This document shows, piece after piece, positions 8,453 through 16,341 of a DNA stretch of 64,000 nucleotides. Where the stretch lies: contig CACPNW010000002.1 in NCBI GenBank assembly GCA_902635455.1, positions 1 through 64,000 on the forward strand, read 5' to 3'. The stretch is from an uncultured Alphaproteobacteria bacterium (GTDB lineage: Bacteria; Pseudomonadota; Alphaproteobacteria; HIMB59; GCA-002718135). Under the pieces are notes generated by a model. It made no database searches and was not told the DNA's origin. It saw nothing but the letters and a program-made list of their open reading frames with translations. Position 1 is the stretch's first letter; each line of letters begins with the position of its first letter. A program made the position numbers and the translations under genes.

Positions 8453-9478
8453 ATAGAATTGATGGCCAAACCATCGCCAATTTCCATTTTTATCTTTTGC
8501 AGTACAGTTTATCCTTGATCTTCCTTTGCTAAGTTTTCTAGATAAACGTATCTCGATTCTTTCGTTAAATTTAAATAATTCTTTCTCAACTTGACCATTG
8601 CTATCAAAAACAAAGCAGTCCAAAGATACCGCAAGATTCTGATCAAGAAGAGAGAAGCCTATATACGGAGGATTTTCATTTAAAGTTGGATTAGAAGGTA
8701 TAAAATCATAAACACCCAGTCCCTGAGCAGAGGCAGCAAATTTTACTCGATCAATCTCGCTATATTTTTCATTTAAAGAAAATCGTGGCAAATAATAAAG
8801 ATTTGAAGTTTCATTAATTACTCCAGAATGCTGACCAAACGCTACTTTAAATTTATATTGTTTTAAAACATCAATTATTTTGTCGTGCGCTTCACCATAT
8901 GGATAGGCAAACAAACTTGGAATCTCACCCAACTCTCTTAAAAAAATTTTATTTGAAGTTTCAATTTCTTTTATTATTTCTTCAGAACTTAAATTTGGCA
9001 TATGGTCATGCGTATGAGAATGAGCGCCTATAACAACACCCTCTTTTTTTAAATTTCTTATTTCATCCCAATTTAAATAATTTTTATTATTTTCTACTAT
9101 TGTAGAAGTATTTACAAAAAGAGTAACAGGTATATTGTTTTCTTTAAAAATTGGCCAAGCCGAAATCATGAATGATTTATCTGCATCATCAATACTTATA
9201 CCAATAGTATTCTTAGGTAATTGACCATCATTTATTATAGTGTCGACAATAAAATCTAAGGATCTAATGTTATATTTTTCTTTTGTAAATTCATCTATGT
9301 GATCAATAAATTGTTCGATTTTAACACTTGTAGTAGGATATTTAGATATACCAAATTTATGGTACATGAAAACTACAGCAGAATTTTTAATATTATTTGC
9401 ATAAACATTAGTTATATTTAAAGAAATAAAAAGTATAATAATCGCTTTAATAAAATTGTTAATATATAAAAACACCAT
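8447..9478 (-). CDS. Exported polysaccharide deacetylase (NodB homology)
   Basis: Predicted secreted or periplasmic carbohydrate deacetylase of 343 residues. A signal peptide spans about residues 1-27. NodB motifs are in order: SIDDADKSF (metal/catalytic Asp), HSHTHDH (H-x3-H metal ligands) and FAYPYGEAHD. The last 100 residues form an extra, probably beta-rich domain. Its start codon touches the tsaB start codon, so its promoter must lie inside tsaB or it is leaderless; a GTG second codon is an alternative start. Overlaps bax by 6 bases at the 3' end. Substrate unknown; peptidoglycan or exopolysaccharide are options. Confidence 0.85.
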   Translation of the reverse strand: MVFLYINNFIKAIIILFISLNITNVYANNIKNSAVVFMYHKFGISKYPTTSVKIEQFIDHIDEFTKEKYNIRSLDFIVDTIINDGQLPKNTIGISIDDADKSFMISAWPIFKENNIPVTLFVNTSTIVENNKNYLNWDEIRNLKKEGVVIGAHSHTHDHMPNLSSEEIIKEIETSNKIFLRELGEIPSLFAYPYGEAHDKIIDVLKQYKFKVAFGQHSGVINETSNLYYLPRFSLNEKYSEIDRVKFAASAQGLGVYDFIPSNPTLNENPPYIGFSLLDQNLAVSLDCFVFDSNGQVEKELFKFNERIEIRLSRKLSKGRSRINCTAKDKNGNWRWFGHQFYL

Positions 9479-10102
9479 ATGAATTTATTGTTAGATGTAA
9501 TGTCTCCAATACCAGAATTTTCAGTTTTTGATGAGAACAAAATTATTATATCTATTAAATTGCCCCAAACCCAAGAAAAAAAATTAAGTGACACTATAAT
9601 TCCAAGCTATATCAAAATTAATAAAGATCTTAATTTGCAAAAAAACCTTCAATCTTTAGTAGTAACAACAGGTCCAGGATCTTTTACTGCCATTAGGGTA
9701 GGTGTTTCATTTATGCTAGGAATACACTATTCAAAGAATATTAAAATTGCCGGAGTATCTTCAGAAGATCTGTTAAACTTTGAATTGCCAAAAAATAAAG
9801 AAAAAAATATTGGTATGTTTATTTCTTCAGCAAATGATCAGCAAATCATATGTTATAAAAAAGTAAATCAAAATTATAATTATATTAAAATAGAAAAAAA
9901 CAATTTGAATGAGCTTAAAAATCTAAATGATTTAAATATTTTGTATTTTAATGACAAACCTCTAAATTTAATTAAAAATAATATAAAACAAAATAACTAT
10001 GTAATTAAAGACAACATAGTTAAAAATTTTTCGAAGTTAAATTTTGATAACACTGATGTATTAAAACCTATATACATTTCAAATAATAAGAATTTAAATT
10101 GA
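9479..10102 (+). CDS. tsaB: tRNA t6A37 modification protein TsaB
   Basis: TsaB is the non-catalytic partner of TsaD and TsaE in threonylcarbamoyladenosine formation on ANN-decoding tRNAs. The 207-residue protein keeps the family motif TTGPGSFTAIRVG near residues 61-73, while the C-terminal half is Asn/Lys-rich and degenerate, as expected in an AT-rich genome. It overlaps rimI by 4 bases (TTGA). tsaE is at 54299 in this window; tsaD is not in the window. Confidence 0.85.
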   Translation: MNLLLDVMSPIPEFSVFDENKIIISIKLPQTQEKKLSDTIIPSYIKINKDLNLQKNLQSLVVTTGPGSFTAIRVGVSFMLGIHYSKNIKIAGVSSEDLLNFELPKNKEKNIGMFISSANDQQIICYKKVNQNYNYIKIEKNNLNELKNLNDLNILYFNDKPLNLIKNNIKQNNYVIKDNIVKNFSKLNFDNTDVLKPIYISNNKNLN

Positions 10103-10575
10103 TAAATGTAAAAAAAATAAGCTCTTATGATTTTAAAGACTGCGACGAATTGATATATTCGGATTCTGAAGACAAAAACTACTTTAATGCTCTAGGATGG
10201 TCAAAAAACCAAGTAGCTACGCAGTTAGAAAAAAATATTAACTATTCTTATGGAGCTTTTTATAAAAAAAATTTAATAGCTTTAATTATTGGAGACTTAA
10301 TTTATGTTGAAAAAGTTTCAGAATATGAGATATTACTTATATATGTTAATAAAAAATATCGTAATAGAGGTTTGGCAAGTAGCTTAATAAATAATATTTT
10401 TATCCAGAGCAGTAATTTAAAATTGAAAAAAATCTTTTTAGAAGTCGCAGAAAATAATATCCCAGCAATTAAAATGTATGAAAAGAATAAATTTACATTA
10501 TTTAATAAAAGAAAAAATTATTATAAAATTGGCGATAACAAGATTAATGCCTTATGTTATTTAAAATTGATATAA
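10099..10575 (+). CDS. rimI: GNAT acetyltransferase, RimI-like
   Basis: Predicted N-alpha-acetyltransferase of ribosomal protein S18 or similar substrates. The GNAT acetyl-CoA loop appears as VNKKYRNRGLASSLINNI near residues 89-106, followed by EVAENNIPAIKMYEKNKF, a classic RimI signature. The start is a TTG that overlaps the tsaB stop codon. tsaB-rimI adjacency is widely conserved. A fur-type regulator often found downstream in alphaproteobacteria is absent. Confidence 0.85.
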   Translation: MINVKKISSYDFKDCDELIYSDSEDKNYFNALGWSKNQVATQLEKNINYSYGAFYKKNLIALIIGDLIYVEKVSEYEILLIYVNKKYRNRGLASSLINNIFIQSSNLKLKKIFLEVAENNIPAIKMYEKNKFTLFNKRKNYYKIGDNKINALCYLKLI

Positions 10576-10576
10576 T

Positions 10577-11893
10577 ATGAAAAAAAATAATCTCAAAAAA
10601 ATGTTTGTTAAATCTTATGGATGTCAAATGAATGTTTATGACTCTAACCGAATTAAAGATCTTTTTTTGCAAAAAAATTATGAGACAACAGACGACATAG
10701 ATAGTGCAGATTTAATAGTTTTGAACACATGCCACATTAGGGAAAAAGCTGCTGAAAAATTGTATTCTGATATTGGAAGAATAAATAAAATAAATAAAAA
10801 AAAATCTAAAGAAAACTATAAACTTGTTGTAGCTGGGTGCGTTGCTCAAGCCGAAGGTATTGAGATTCAAAAGAGAGCCCCTAGTGTTGATTTTGTTGTT
10901 GGCCCCCAATCATACCATAAGCTTCCTGAAATGATTGATAAAGAAGAGCAAAAAATTAATGATGATTTTCTGCCAAATGAAAAATTTAATAATCTTGTAT
11001 TTAATACTTCAAATGGGGTTTCAGAATTTGTTTCTATTCAAGAAGGATGTGATAAATTTTGCACATTTTGTGTAGTGCCATATACTAGAGGATCTGAATA
11101 TTCGAGACCAGTTCAAGATATAAAACAAGAAGTGTCAAAATATTTAGATAATGGAGTGAAAGAAATAATATTTCTAGGACAGAATGTTAATGGGTATCAT
11201 GGTACGGGAGATGATGGTAAATCTAAAGATCTTGCCTATCTTATAAACACAATAAGTGAGTTGGATAAAGTAAAAAGAATTAGATACATGACATCACATC
11301 CAATTGATATGAGTGAGAGTTTAATCAAAATTCATGGAGAAGATAATAAATTAATGCCATTTCTACATCTTCCAATACAATCAGCTTCTAACAACATATT
11401 AAAGAAAATGAATAGAAAGCACACAGTAAAAAGTTATTTAAAGATAATTGAAAAATTAAAATTATCCAGACCTGATATAGCCTTGTCATCAGATTTCATA
11501 GTTGGATTTCCTGGCGAAACTGATAAAGATTTTGATGAAACTATGAAGTTTGTTAGTTTGGTTAAATTTGTAATAGCCTATTCATTTATGTTTAGTCCTA
11601 GGCCAGGGACACCTGCATTCAAACTTCCAGATATTTCAAAAGAAGTCAAAAAAGCAAGATTAAGCGCTCTTCAATCTTTATTAAAACAACAGCAATCTGA
11701 TTATAATAAATCTTGTATAGATAAAAAAATGGAAATTCTTTTTGAAAAAAAAGGAAGGCATAAAAACCAATATATTGGTCGAACAATTTATAACCAAAGT
11801 GCTTTTATTGAATCGAAAGATAATCTTATTAATGAATTCAAAAAAGTAAAAATAAGCGATTCAACTGATTTTGCTTTAAAATGCTCTTCATGA
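10577..11893 (+). CDS. miaB: tRNA-2-methylthio-N6-dimethylallyladenosine synthase MiaB
   Basis: Radical-SAM methylthiotransferase acting on i6A37 of tRNAs. It has the UPF0004 N-terminal domain with three cluster cysteines (SYGCQMN, NTCHIRE, AGCVAQ), the radical-SAM motif CDKFCTFC near residue 158, and a C-terminal TRAM-like region. Length (438) is normal. It starts one base after rimI and its stop overlaps the phoH start as ATGA. The Nfu scaffold upstream is a plausible Fe-S supplier. Confidence 0.95.
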   Translation: MKKNNLKKMFVKSYGCQMNVYDSNRIKDLFLQKNYETTDDIDSADLIVLNTCHIREKAAEKLYSDIGRINKINKKKSKENYKLVVAGCVAQAEGIEIQKRAPSVDFVVGPQSYHKLPEMIDKEEQKINDDFLPNEKFNNLVFNTSNGVSEFVSIQEGCDKFCTFCVVPYTRGSEYSRPVQDIKQEVSKYLDNGVKEIIFLGQNVNGYHGTGDDGKSKDLAYLINTISELDKVKRIRYMTSHPIDMSESLIKIHGEDNKLMPFLHLPIQSASNNILKKMNRKHTVKSYLKIIEKLKLSRPDIALSSDFIVGFPGETDKDFDETMKFVSLVKFVIAYSFMFSPRPGTPAFKLPDISKEVKKARLSALQSLLKQQQSDYNKSCIDKKMEILFEKKGRHKNQYIGRTIYNQSAFIESKDNLINEFKKVKISDSTDFALKCSS

Positions 11894-12834
11894 AACAAAT
11901 TATTGAAACATTAGATATTGAATTTAGTGATAATAATCTTTTAAGTAGCTTATTTGGTGCTAATGATATTAATATCCAAACTTTGGAAAAAATTAACAAC
12001 GTAAAAATTCATTATAGAGGTAATAAAGTAAAAATTCAAGGATCTAAACAATCAATAAAAATTACAAAAAACGAATTACTTAATTTATTTGAAGAAGTAA
12101 AAAAAGGAATTGAAATTGATGAGGATAAAATTAAAGATACAAAAAGTCTTTTATCATTAGAAAAAAATAGTAATTTTAAAAAAGATTTATTTATTCAGAC
12201 GAAAAAAAGAAAAATCATTCCTCGTTCTAAAAATCAAAAAAAATATTTTGAATTATTAAATGAAAAAAATATTGTTTTTGCTATAGGTCCTGCAGGAACT
12301 GGAAAAACATTTATTGCAGTTGCTAAAGCTATATCCTCTTTACTTGATGGAAAAATAAAAAAAATAATTTTATCGAGACCTGCTGTAGAAGCTGGAGAAA
12401 AACTTGGTTTTTTGCCCGGGGATCTTAAGGAAAAAGTAGATCCTTTTTTAAGACCTATTTATGATGCTCTTTATGATATGTTGCCATTTGATCAGGTAGA
12501 GAAAAAAATAAACAACAATATAATTGAAATTGCCCCCATTGCATTTATGAGGGGAAGAACACTTGAAGATTGTTTTATTATTCTTGATGAGGCTCAGAAT
12601 ACGACAAAAATTCAAATGAAGATGTTTTTGACAAGATTAGGAAGAAATAGTCAAATGGTGGTAGTAGGTGATACAACTCAAATAGATCTTGTATCAAAAA
12701 ATGACTCAGGCTTAGTGGATGCATCAAAAAAACTAATTAAAATAGATGATATTGGATTTATAACTCTTGAGGAAGATGATGTAGTTAGACACGATGTTGT
12801 AAAAAAGATAATACATGCTTACGAAGGTAAATGA
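11890..12834 (+). CDS. phoH: PhoH-family ATPase (PhoH/PhoL)
   Basis: Cytosolic P-loop ATPase linked to RNA/ribosome metabolism through its constant neighbour ybeY. The KH-like N-terminal region (about residues 1-100) precedes the PhoH domain with Walker A GPAGTGKTF near residue 134 and Walker B IILDEAQN. I prefer the ATG at 11890, which forms an ATGA overlap with miaB, over the track's start three codons earlier. It overlaps ybeY by 4 bases. Confidence 0.93.
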   Translation: MKQIIETLDIEFSDNNLLSSLFGANDINIQTLEKINNVKIHYRGNKVKIQGSKQSIKITKNELLNLFEEVKKGIEIDEDKIKDTKSLLSLEKNSNFKKDLFIQTKKRKIIPRSKNQKKYFELLNEKNIVFAIGPAGTGKTFIAVAKAISSLLDGKIKKIILSRPAVEAGEKLGFLPGDLKEKVDPFLRPIYDALYDMLPFDQVEKKINNNIIEIAPIAFMRGRTLEDCFIILDEAQNTTKIQMKMFLTRLGRNSQMVVVGDTTQIDLVSKNDSGLVDASKKLIKIDDIGFITLEEDDVVRHDVVKKIIHAYEGK

Positions 12835-13307
12835 TAAAATTAAATTTTTTTTCAAAAACTAATAATTGGTCTAGAAGAATTGCTAAAGTTAAGAAAGTTT
12901 CTAAACTAGCAATGAAAGAGAAATCCCAAATGAGGTTTAAAAAGAATATCATATATTATTTAAATATTATTTTAACAAACGATGCTGAAATAAAAAAACT
13001 AAACCTTAAATATAAAAAAAATAATAAAACAACTGATGTTCTTACATTTATTTCTGAATACAAAAATGATAAAAAACTAACCAAATATTGTGATATTTAT
13101 TTTTCTGCTAATATGATTGAAAATGACTCTAAAAAAAACAAAATAGATTTTTATGATCATTTTGCACATGTTTTAGTTCATAGTTTTTTACATATTAATG
13201 GTTATTTACATGAAAAATTTAAAGATTTTGTTAAAATGCAAAAAACTGAAATTAATATTCTTTCAAAAATGGGAATAGAAAATCCATATTTAAAAAATGA
13301 AAAATAA
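12831..13307 (+). CDS. ybeY: Endoribonuclease YbeY, 16S rRNA maturation
   Basis: Zinc-dependent single-strand RNase needed for 16S rRNA 3'-end processing and ribosome quality control. The metal motif H-x3-H-x5-H is visible as HSFLHINGYLH near residues 117-127. Residues DVLTFIS upstream match the family's T-D-V-L-[ST]-F segment. Length (158) is typical. It overlaps phoH by 4 bases and corC by 11 bases. Confidence 0.93.
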   Translation: MIKLNFFSKTNNWSRRIAKVKKVSKLAMKEKSQMRFKKNIIYYLNIILTNDAEIKKLNLKYKKNNKTTDVLTFISEYKNDKKLTKYCDIYFSANMIENDSKKNKIDFYDHFAHVLVHSFLHINGYLHEKFKDFVKMQKTEINILSKMGIENPYLKNEK

Positions 13308-14142
13308 AGATAAAAAAAATTTTTGGAAAAGCTGGATAATTAATAAAATTCTTTTTAGCAAATCATCAAAAGAAGAAATTTTTAATTATATTACTTCGGA
13401 CACAGTTGATACTAATCAAATAGAAGAAGCAGATGATAATAATGAAAAAAGTTTAATAAAAAATATATTAGCTTTAAGTGAAAAAAGTGTAGAGGATGTT
13501 ATGGTTCCTAGGGGAGAAATAATTTCAGTTGAAAAAAATCAAACTTATAATGAAATTCTTTCTTTAATTAAAAATGAAAGTCATTCCAGAATGCCTGTTT
13601 TTGAAAATAATCTTGATAATGCAATAGGCTTTTTTCATATTAAAGACTTTATTAAATTTAATGAAAATAATTTCAAAATTGAATCAATATTGCGTGATGT
13701 ATTATTTGTTGCTCCAAAATCACCAATTTTAAATTTACTGAGAAGAATGAGACTTTCTAGTATTCATATGGGATTAGTTGTTGATGAATTTGGAGGTGTA
13801 GATGGGTTAGTTACTATTGAGGATTTAGTAGAAGAGATAGTTGGAGAAATAGAGGATGAGCATGATGCTGAGGATCTTGAAGAATTAATAATAACTAAGA
13901 ATAATAATTTTATTATTGTAGATGCTGCTTATCGGGTAGAAGATTTAGAAAAATACTTTCAAATAAAAAGCATCAATGAGTCAGACTCCGAAATAGAAAC
14001 TCTAGGTGGATTAATATTCTCTAAAATTAATAGAATTCCAAAAAATAATGAAGTTTTTGATATAAATGACATGTTAAAAATTAAAATTATTAAAGCCTCT
14101 GAAAGAAAAATACATACAATTGAAGTTAGAAAAGTGAGATAA
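13297..14142 (+). CDS. corC: CorC/HlyC-type CBS-domain protein
   Basis: Cytoplasmic CBS-pair protein of the hemolysin-C/CorC family without the DUF21 membrane domain. CBS domains span about residues 65-190 (VEDVMVPRGEI and VVDEFGGVDGLVTIEDLVEEIVG), followed by a CorC_HlyC transporter-associated domain to residue 281. Its role in Mg/Co efflux is inferred from family association. The gene overlaps ybeY and its stop abuts the TTG start of lnt. Confidence 0.9.
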   Translation: MKNKDKKNFWKSWIINKILFSKSSKEEIFNYITSDTVDTNQIEEADDNNEKSLIKNILALSEKSVEDVMVPRGEIISVEKNQTYNEILSLIKNESHSRMPVFENNLDNAIGFFHIKDFIKFNENNFKIESILRDVLFVAPKSPILNLLRRMRLSSIHMGLVVDEFGGVDGLVTIEDLVEEIVGEIEDEHDAEDLEELIITKNNNFIIVDAAYRVEDLEKYFQIKSINESDSEIETLGGLIFSKINRIPKNNEVFDINDMLKIKIIKASERKIHTIEVRKVR

Positions 14143-15591
14143 TTGTTTTTATTTAATTTTTTATTTCTAGGTATTTTCACCGCTCTCCTTTTTCCTCCTT
14201 TTTTTATTTTTCCACTTGGATTTGTTATCTTTCCACTTTTTTGGAAAAATTTATTATTTTTAAATAAACAAAATTCAATAAAATTATTTTTTTGCAGTGG
14301 TTTTTTATATGGCTTAGGCCTTTTAACAATTATGTTATTTTGGATTCAAAATCCATTTTTCATTTATGAGGAAACAAGTGCTCTTTTTTTTCTTTCATAT
14401 CTATTAATAATTTTACTTTCATTAATTTTTGGTTTGTTCTTTATCTTGTTCAAATTTGTAAGAAATTTATACTACCAAATTTATTCTATTCCACTGATAC
14501 TAATATTAATAGAAATATTTATTTCAAATTTTTGGCATGGTTTTCCTTGGGTTTCATTTGTATTAACAATTTCAAATAATCCTTTTGGATCAATTTTAGT
14601 TTATTTATTTGGGCCTCATTTAAGTGGTTTTTTGTTAATATTATTTTTTCTTCTACCTCAAATTATTTTTATAAAACATAAATTAAAAAATATAATAATT
14701 GGATTGTACTTCATTATATTAGTAATAATTGTTTTTTTGTATGCTTATCAAAATTTACATAAATCTAATGCCTTTAAAGAAGTTTCTGTTGATATATTTC
14801 AAATGAATTTTTCAAATCCAACTCATGAATATTCATCTAATGAATCGAAATATAATGAAATTATAAACCTAATAAAAAATTCAAATGCAGAACTAATAAT
14901 TTTTGGAGAAAATAATTTTCCTTATTTAGTAAATGATTTGAAAAAAATTGAAATAAACCAATTTATAAATGATAATCAGACAGTAATTATAGGAGGAACA
15001 AGAAAAGAAAATAATAAATTTTATAATTCATTATTTTCTATTCAAAAAAACAGCACAACATATTTTGATAAAAAAGTACTAGTCCCTTTTGGTGAATTTG
15101 TTCCATTTAGAAAGTATATTGGGTTTATGGATTTTATTAGTGGGTCTATTGATTTTAGCAAAGGAACAAATGAAAGAATTATAAACACTAAAAATGAAAT
15201 AAGTTTTATACCTATAATTTGTTATGAAATTATTTTTTTTTGGAAGTTGATAAATAAAGAAAATAATTATTCTAATTTACTAATTAATATTACAAATGAT
15301 TTTTGGTTTGGTGACTATATTGGTCCCTATCAACATTTTTACTTATCAAAATTAAGGGCTGCAGAATTTAATAAAAATTTAATACGAGTTTCTAATAATG
15401 GTATTTCCAGTATTATAGATAACAATGGAAACATATTAGTTTCTTCTGAATTGAATAAAAAAGATAAACTTAGCTATAAGCTATTAATTAATGATGAAAA
15501 AAATTTAATAATACTTCATAAAATTTTAGGTTACATTTTAACTATTTTTTGCTTTATATCACTTTTTGTTTTGAAGCTTAAAGATGAGTAA
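14143..15591 (+). CDS. lnt: Apolipoprotein N-acyltransferase
   Basis: Adds the third acyl chain to lipoproteins in the inner membrane. The N-terminal 200 residues are strongly hydrophobic (about 6-7 helices), followed by a periplasmic nitrilase domain. The catalytic triad is visible: Glu in IIFGENNFP, Lys in DKKVLVPFGEFVPF and Cys in PIICYEI. Start is TTG directly after the corC stop; no nearby ATG fits better. Overlaps trmB by 8 bases. The metK gene often found next to lnt in relatives is instead at 53127. Confidence 0.93.
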   Translation: MFLFNFLFLGIFTALLFPPFFIFPLGFVIFPLFWKNLLFLNKQNSIKLFFCSGFLYGLGLLTIMLFWIQNPFFIYEETSALFFLSYLLIILLSLIFGLFFILFKFVRNLYYQIYSIPLILILIEIFISNFWHGFPWVSFVLTISNNPFGSILVYLFGPHLSGFLLILFFLLPQIIFIKHKLKNIIIGLYFIILVIIVFLYAYQNLHKSNAFKEVSVDIFQMNFSNPTHEYSSNESKYNEIINLIKNSNAELIIFGENNFPYLVNDLKKIEINQFINDNQTVIIGGTRKENNKFYNSLFSIQKNSTTYFDKKVLVPFGEFVPFRKYIGFMDFISGSIDFSKGTNERIINTKNEISFIPIICYEIIFFWKLINKENNYSNLLINITNDFWFGDYIGPYQHFYLSKLRAAEFNKNLIRVSNNGISSIIDNNGNILVSSELNKKDKLSYKLLINDEKNLIILHKILGYILTIFCFISLFVLKLKDE

Positions 15592-16252
15592 AAATTTATT
15601 TAAATATAGAATGTATGGTCGCAGACAAGCAAGAAAAAAAAATAATTTTAATACGAACAATAAAGAAAAAAATGTAATTGAGGATATAAATTCAAAAAAA
15701 ATAAAGTTTCTTAAAAAAAATTATAATATACTAGATATCGGTTCAGGTAGTGGAGAAAGCACATTACATTTGAATGACAGATATCCAGATTCTCAAATTA
15801 TTGCATGTGATAATTTTAAAGATGGAAATATAAATTTAAGCAATAAAATTCTATCTAAAAAACTTAATAATATTATTATATTTAATGGTAATGTACTTGA
15901 GTTAATAGATAAAAAAATTAAAGAAGACACTCTAGACTCTGTATGGATATTATTCCCAGATCCTTGGCCAAAAAAAAGACATTCAAAGAGAAGACTAATT
16001 AGCAGCTTTTTCATAAAAAAATTGTCAAACTTAATTAAAAAAAATGGACACATACATATCGCTATCGATACTGATTTTTATCTTCGTCAGATATTAATAA
16101 TAATACATAAATATAGAAAAATTTTTTTATGGGAAAATCAAGGATTTGAAAGCTGGGAATACGATGATTCAACATTGCCCAAAACAAAATATTACAAAAA
16201 AGCTATGAAATTTGACAGAATTCCGTTTTATATTAATTTAAAAAAATTATAA
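15584..16252 (+). CDS. trmB: tRNA (guanine-N7-)-methyltransferase
   Basis: Methylates G46 of tRNAs using SAM. The Rossmann-like fold shows LDIGSGSGESTLHL near residues 47-60, and the signature FPDPWPKKRHSKRRL is near residue 124. Length 222 is normal. It ends the upstream operon: an intrinsic terminator begins 55 bases later, before nusA. rimP, which usually follows trmB in alphaproteobacteria, is missing. Confidence 0.95.
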   Translation: MSKNLFKYRMYGRRQARKKNNFNTNNKEKNVIEDINSKKIKFLKKNYNILDIGSGSGESTLHLNDRYPDSQIIACDNFKDGNINLSNKILSKKLNNIIIFNGNVLELIDKKIKEDTLDSVWILFPDPWPKKRHSKRRLISSFFIKKLSNLIKKNGHIHIAIDTDFYLRQILIIIHKYRKIFLWENQGFESWEYDDSTLPKTKYYKKAMKFDRIPFYINLKKL

Positions 16253-16254
16253 GC

Positions 16255-16283
16255 TTGAGTTTTAATAAGATTTTAAATATAGG
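16255..16283 (+). promoter_or_regulatory. Candidate nusA promoter
   Basis: TTGAGT (16255-16260) and TATAGG (16278-16283) are separated by 17 bases, immediately after the trmB stop codon. If used, the transcript would start near 16290 and would carry the 16293-16307 palindrome and the terminator hairpin before the nusA start codon. The match to consensus is moderate. Confidence 0.35.
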
Positions 16284-16307
16284 GCTTTAAAATTTGATTT
16301 AATCAAA

Positions 16308-16331
16308 GGTGGGGTTTCCCGCCTTTTTTTT
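16308..16331 (+). terminator. Intrinsic terminator / probable nusA attenuator
   Basis: GGTGGG pairs with CCCGCC (one G-T wobble) around a GTTT loop, followed by eight T residues. This is the most GC-rich stem in any intergenic region here. The T tract is followed directly by the nusA ribosome site GGTGA (16332-16336) and the ATG at 16342. A perfect AT palindrome, TTTGATT-T-AATCAAA (16293-16307), abuts it upstream. It can end trmB transcripts, but any nusA promoter upstream of it must read through, which suggests attenuation. Confidence 0.75.
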
Positions 16332-16341
16332 GGTGAATAAA

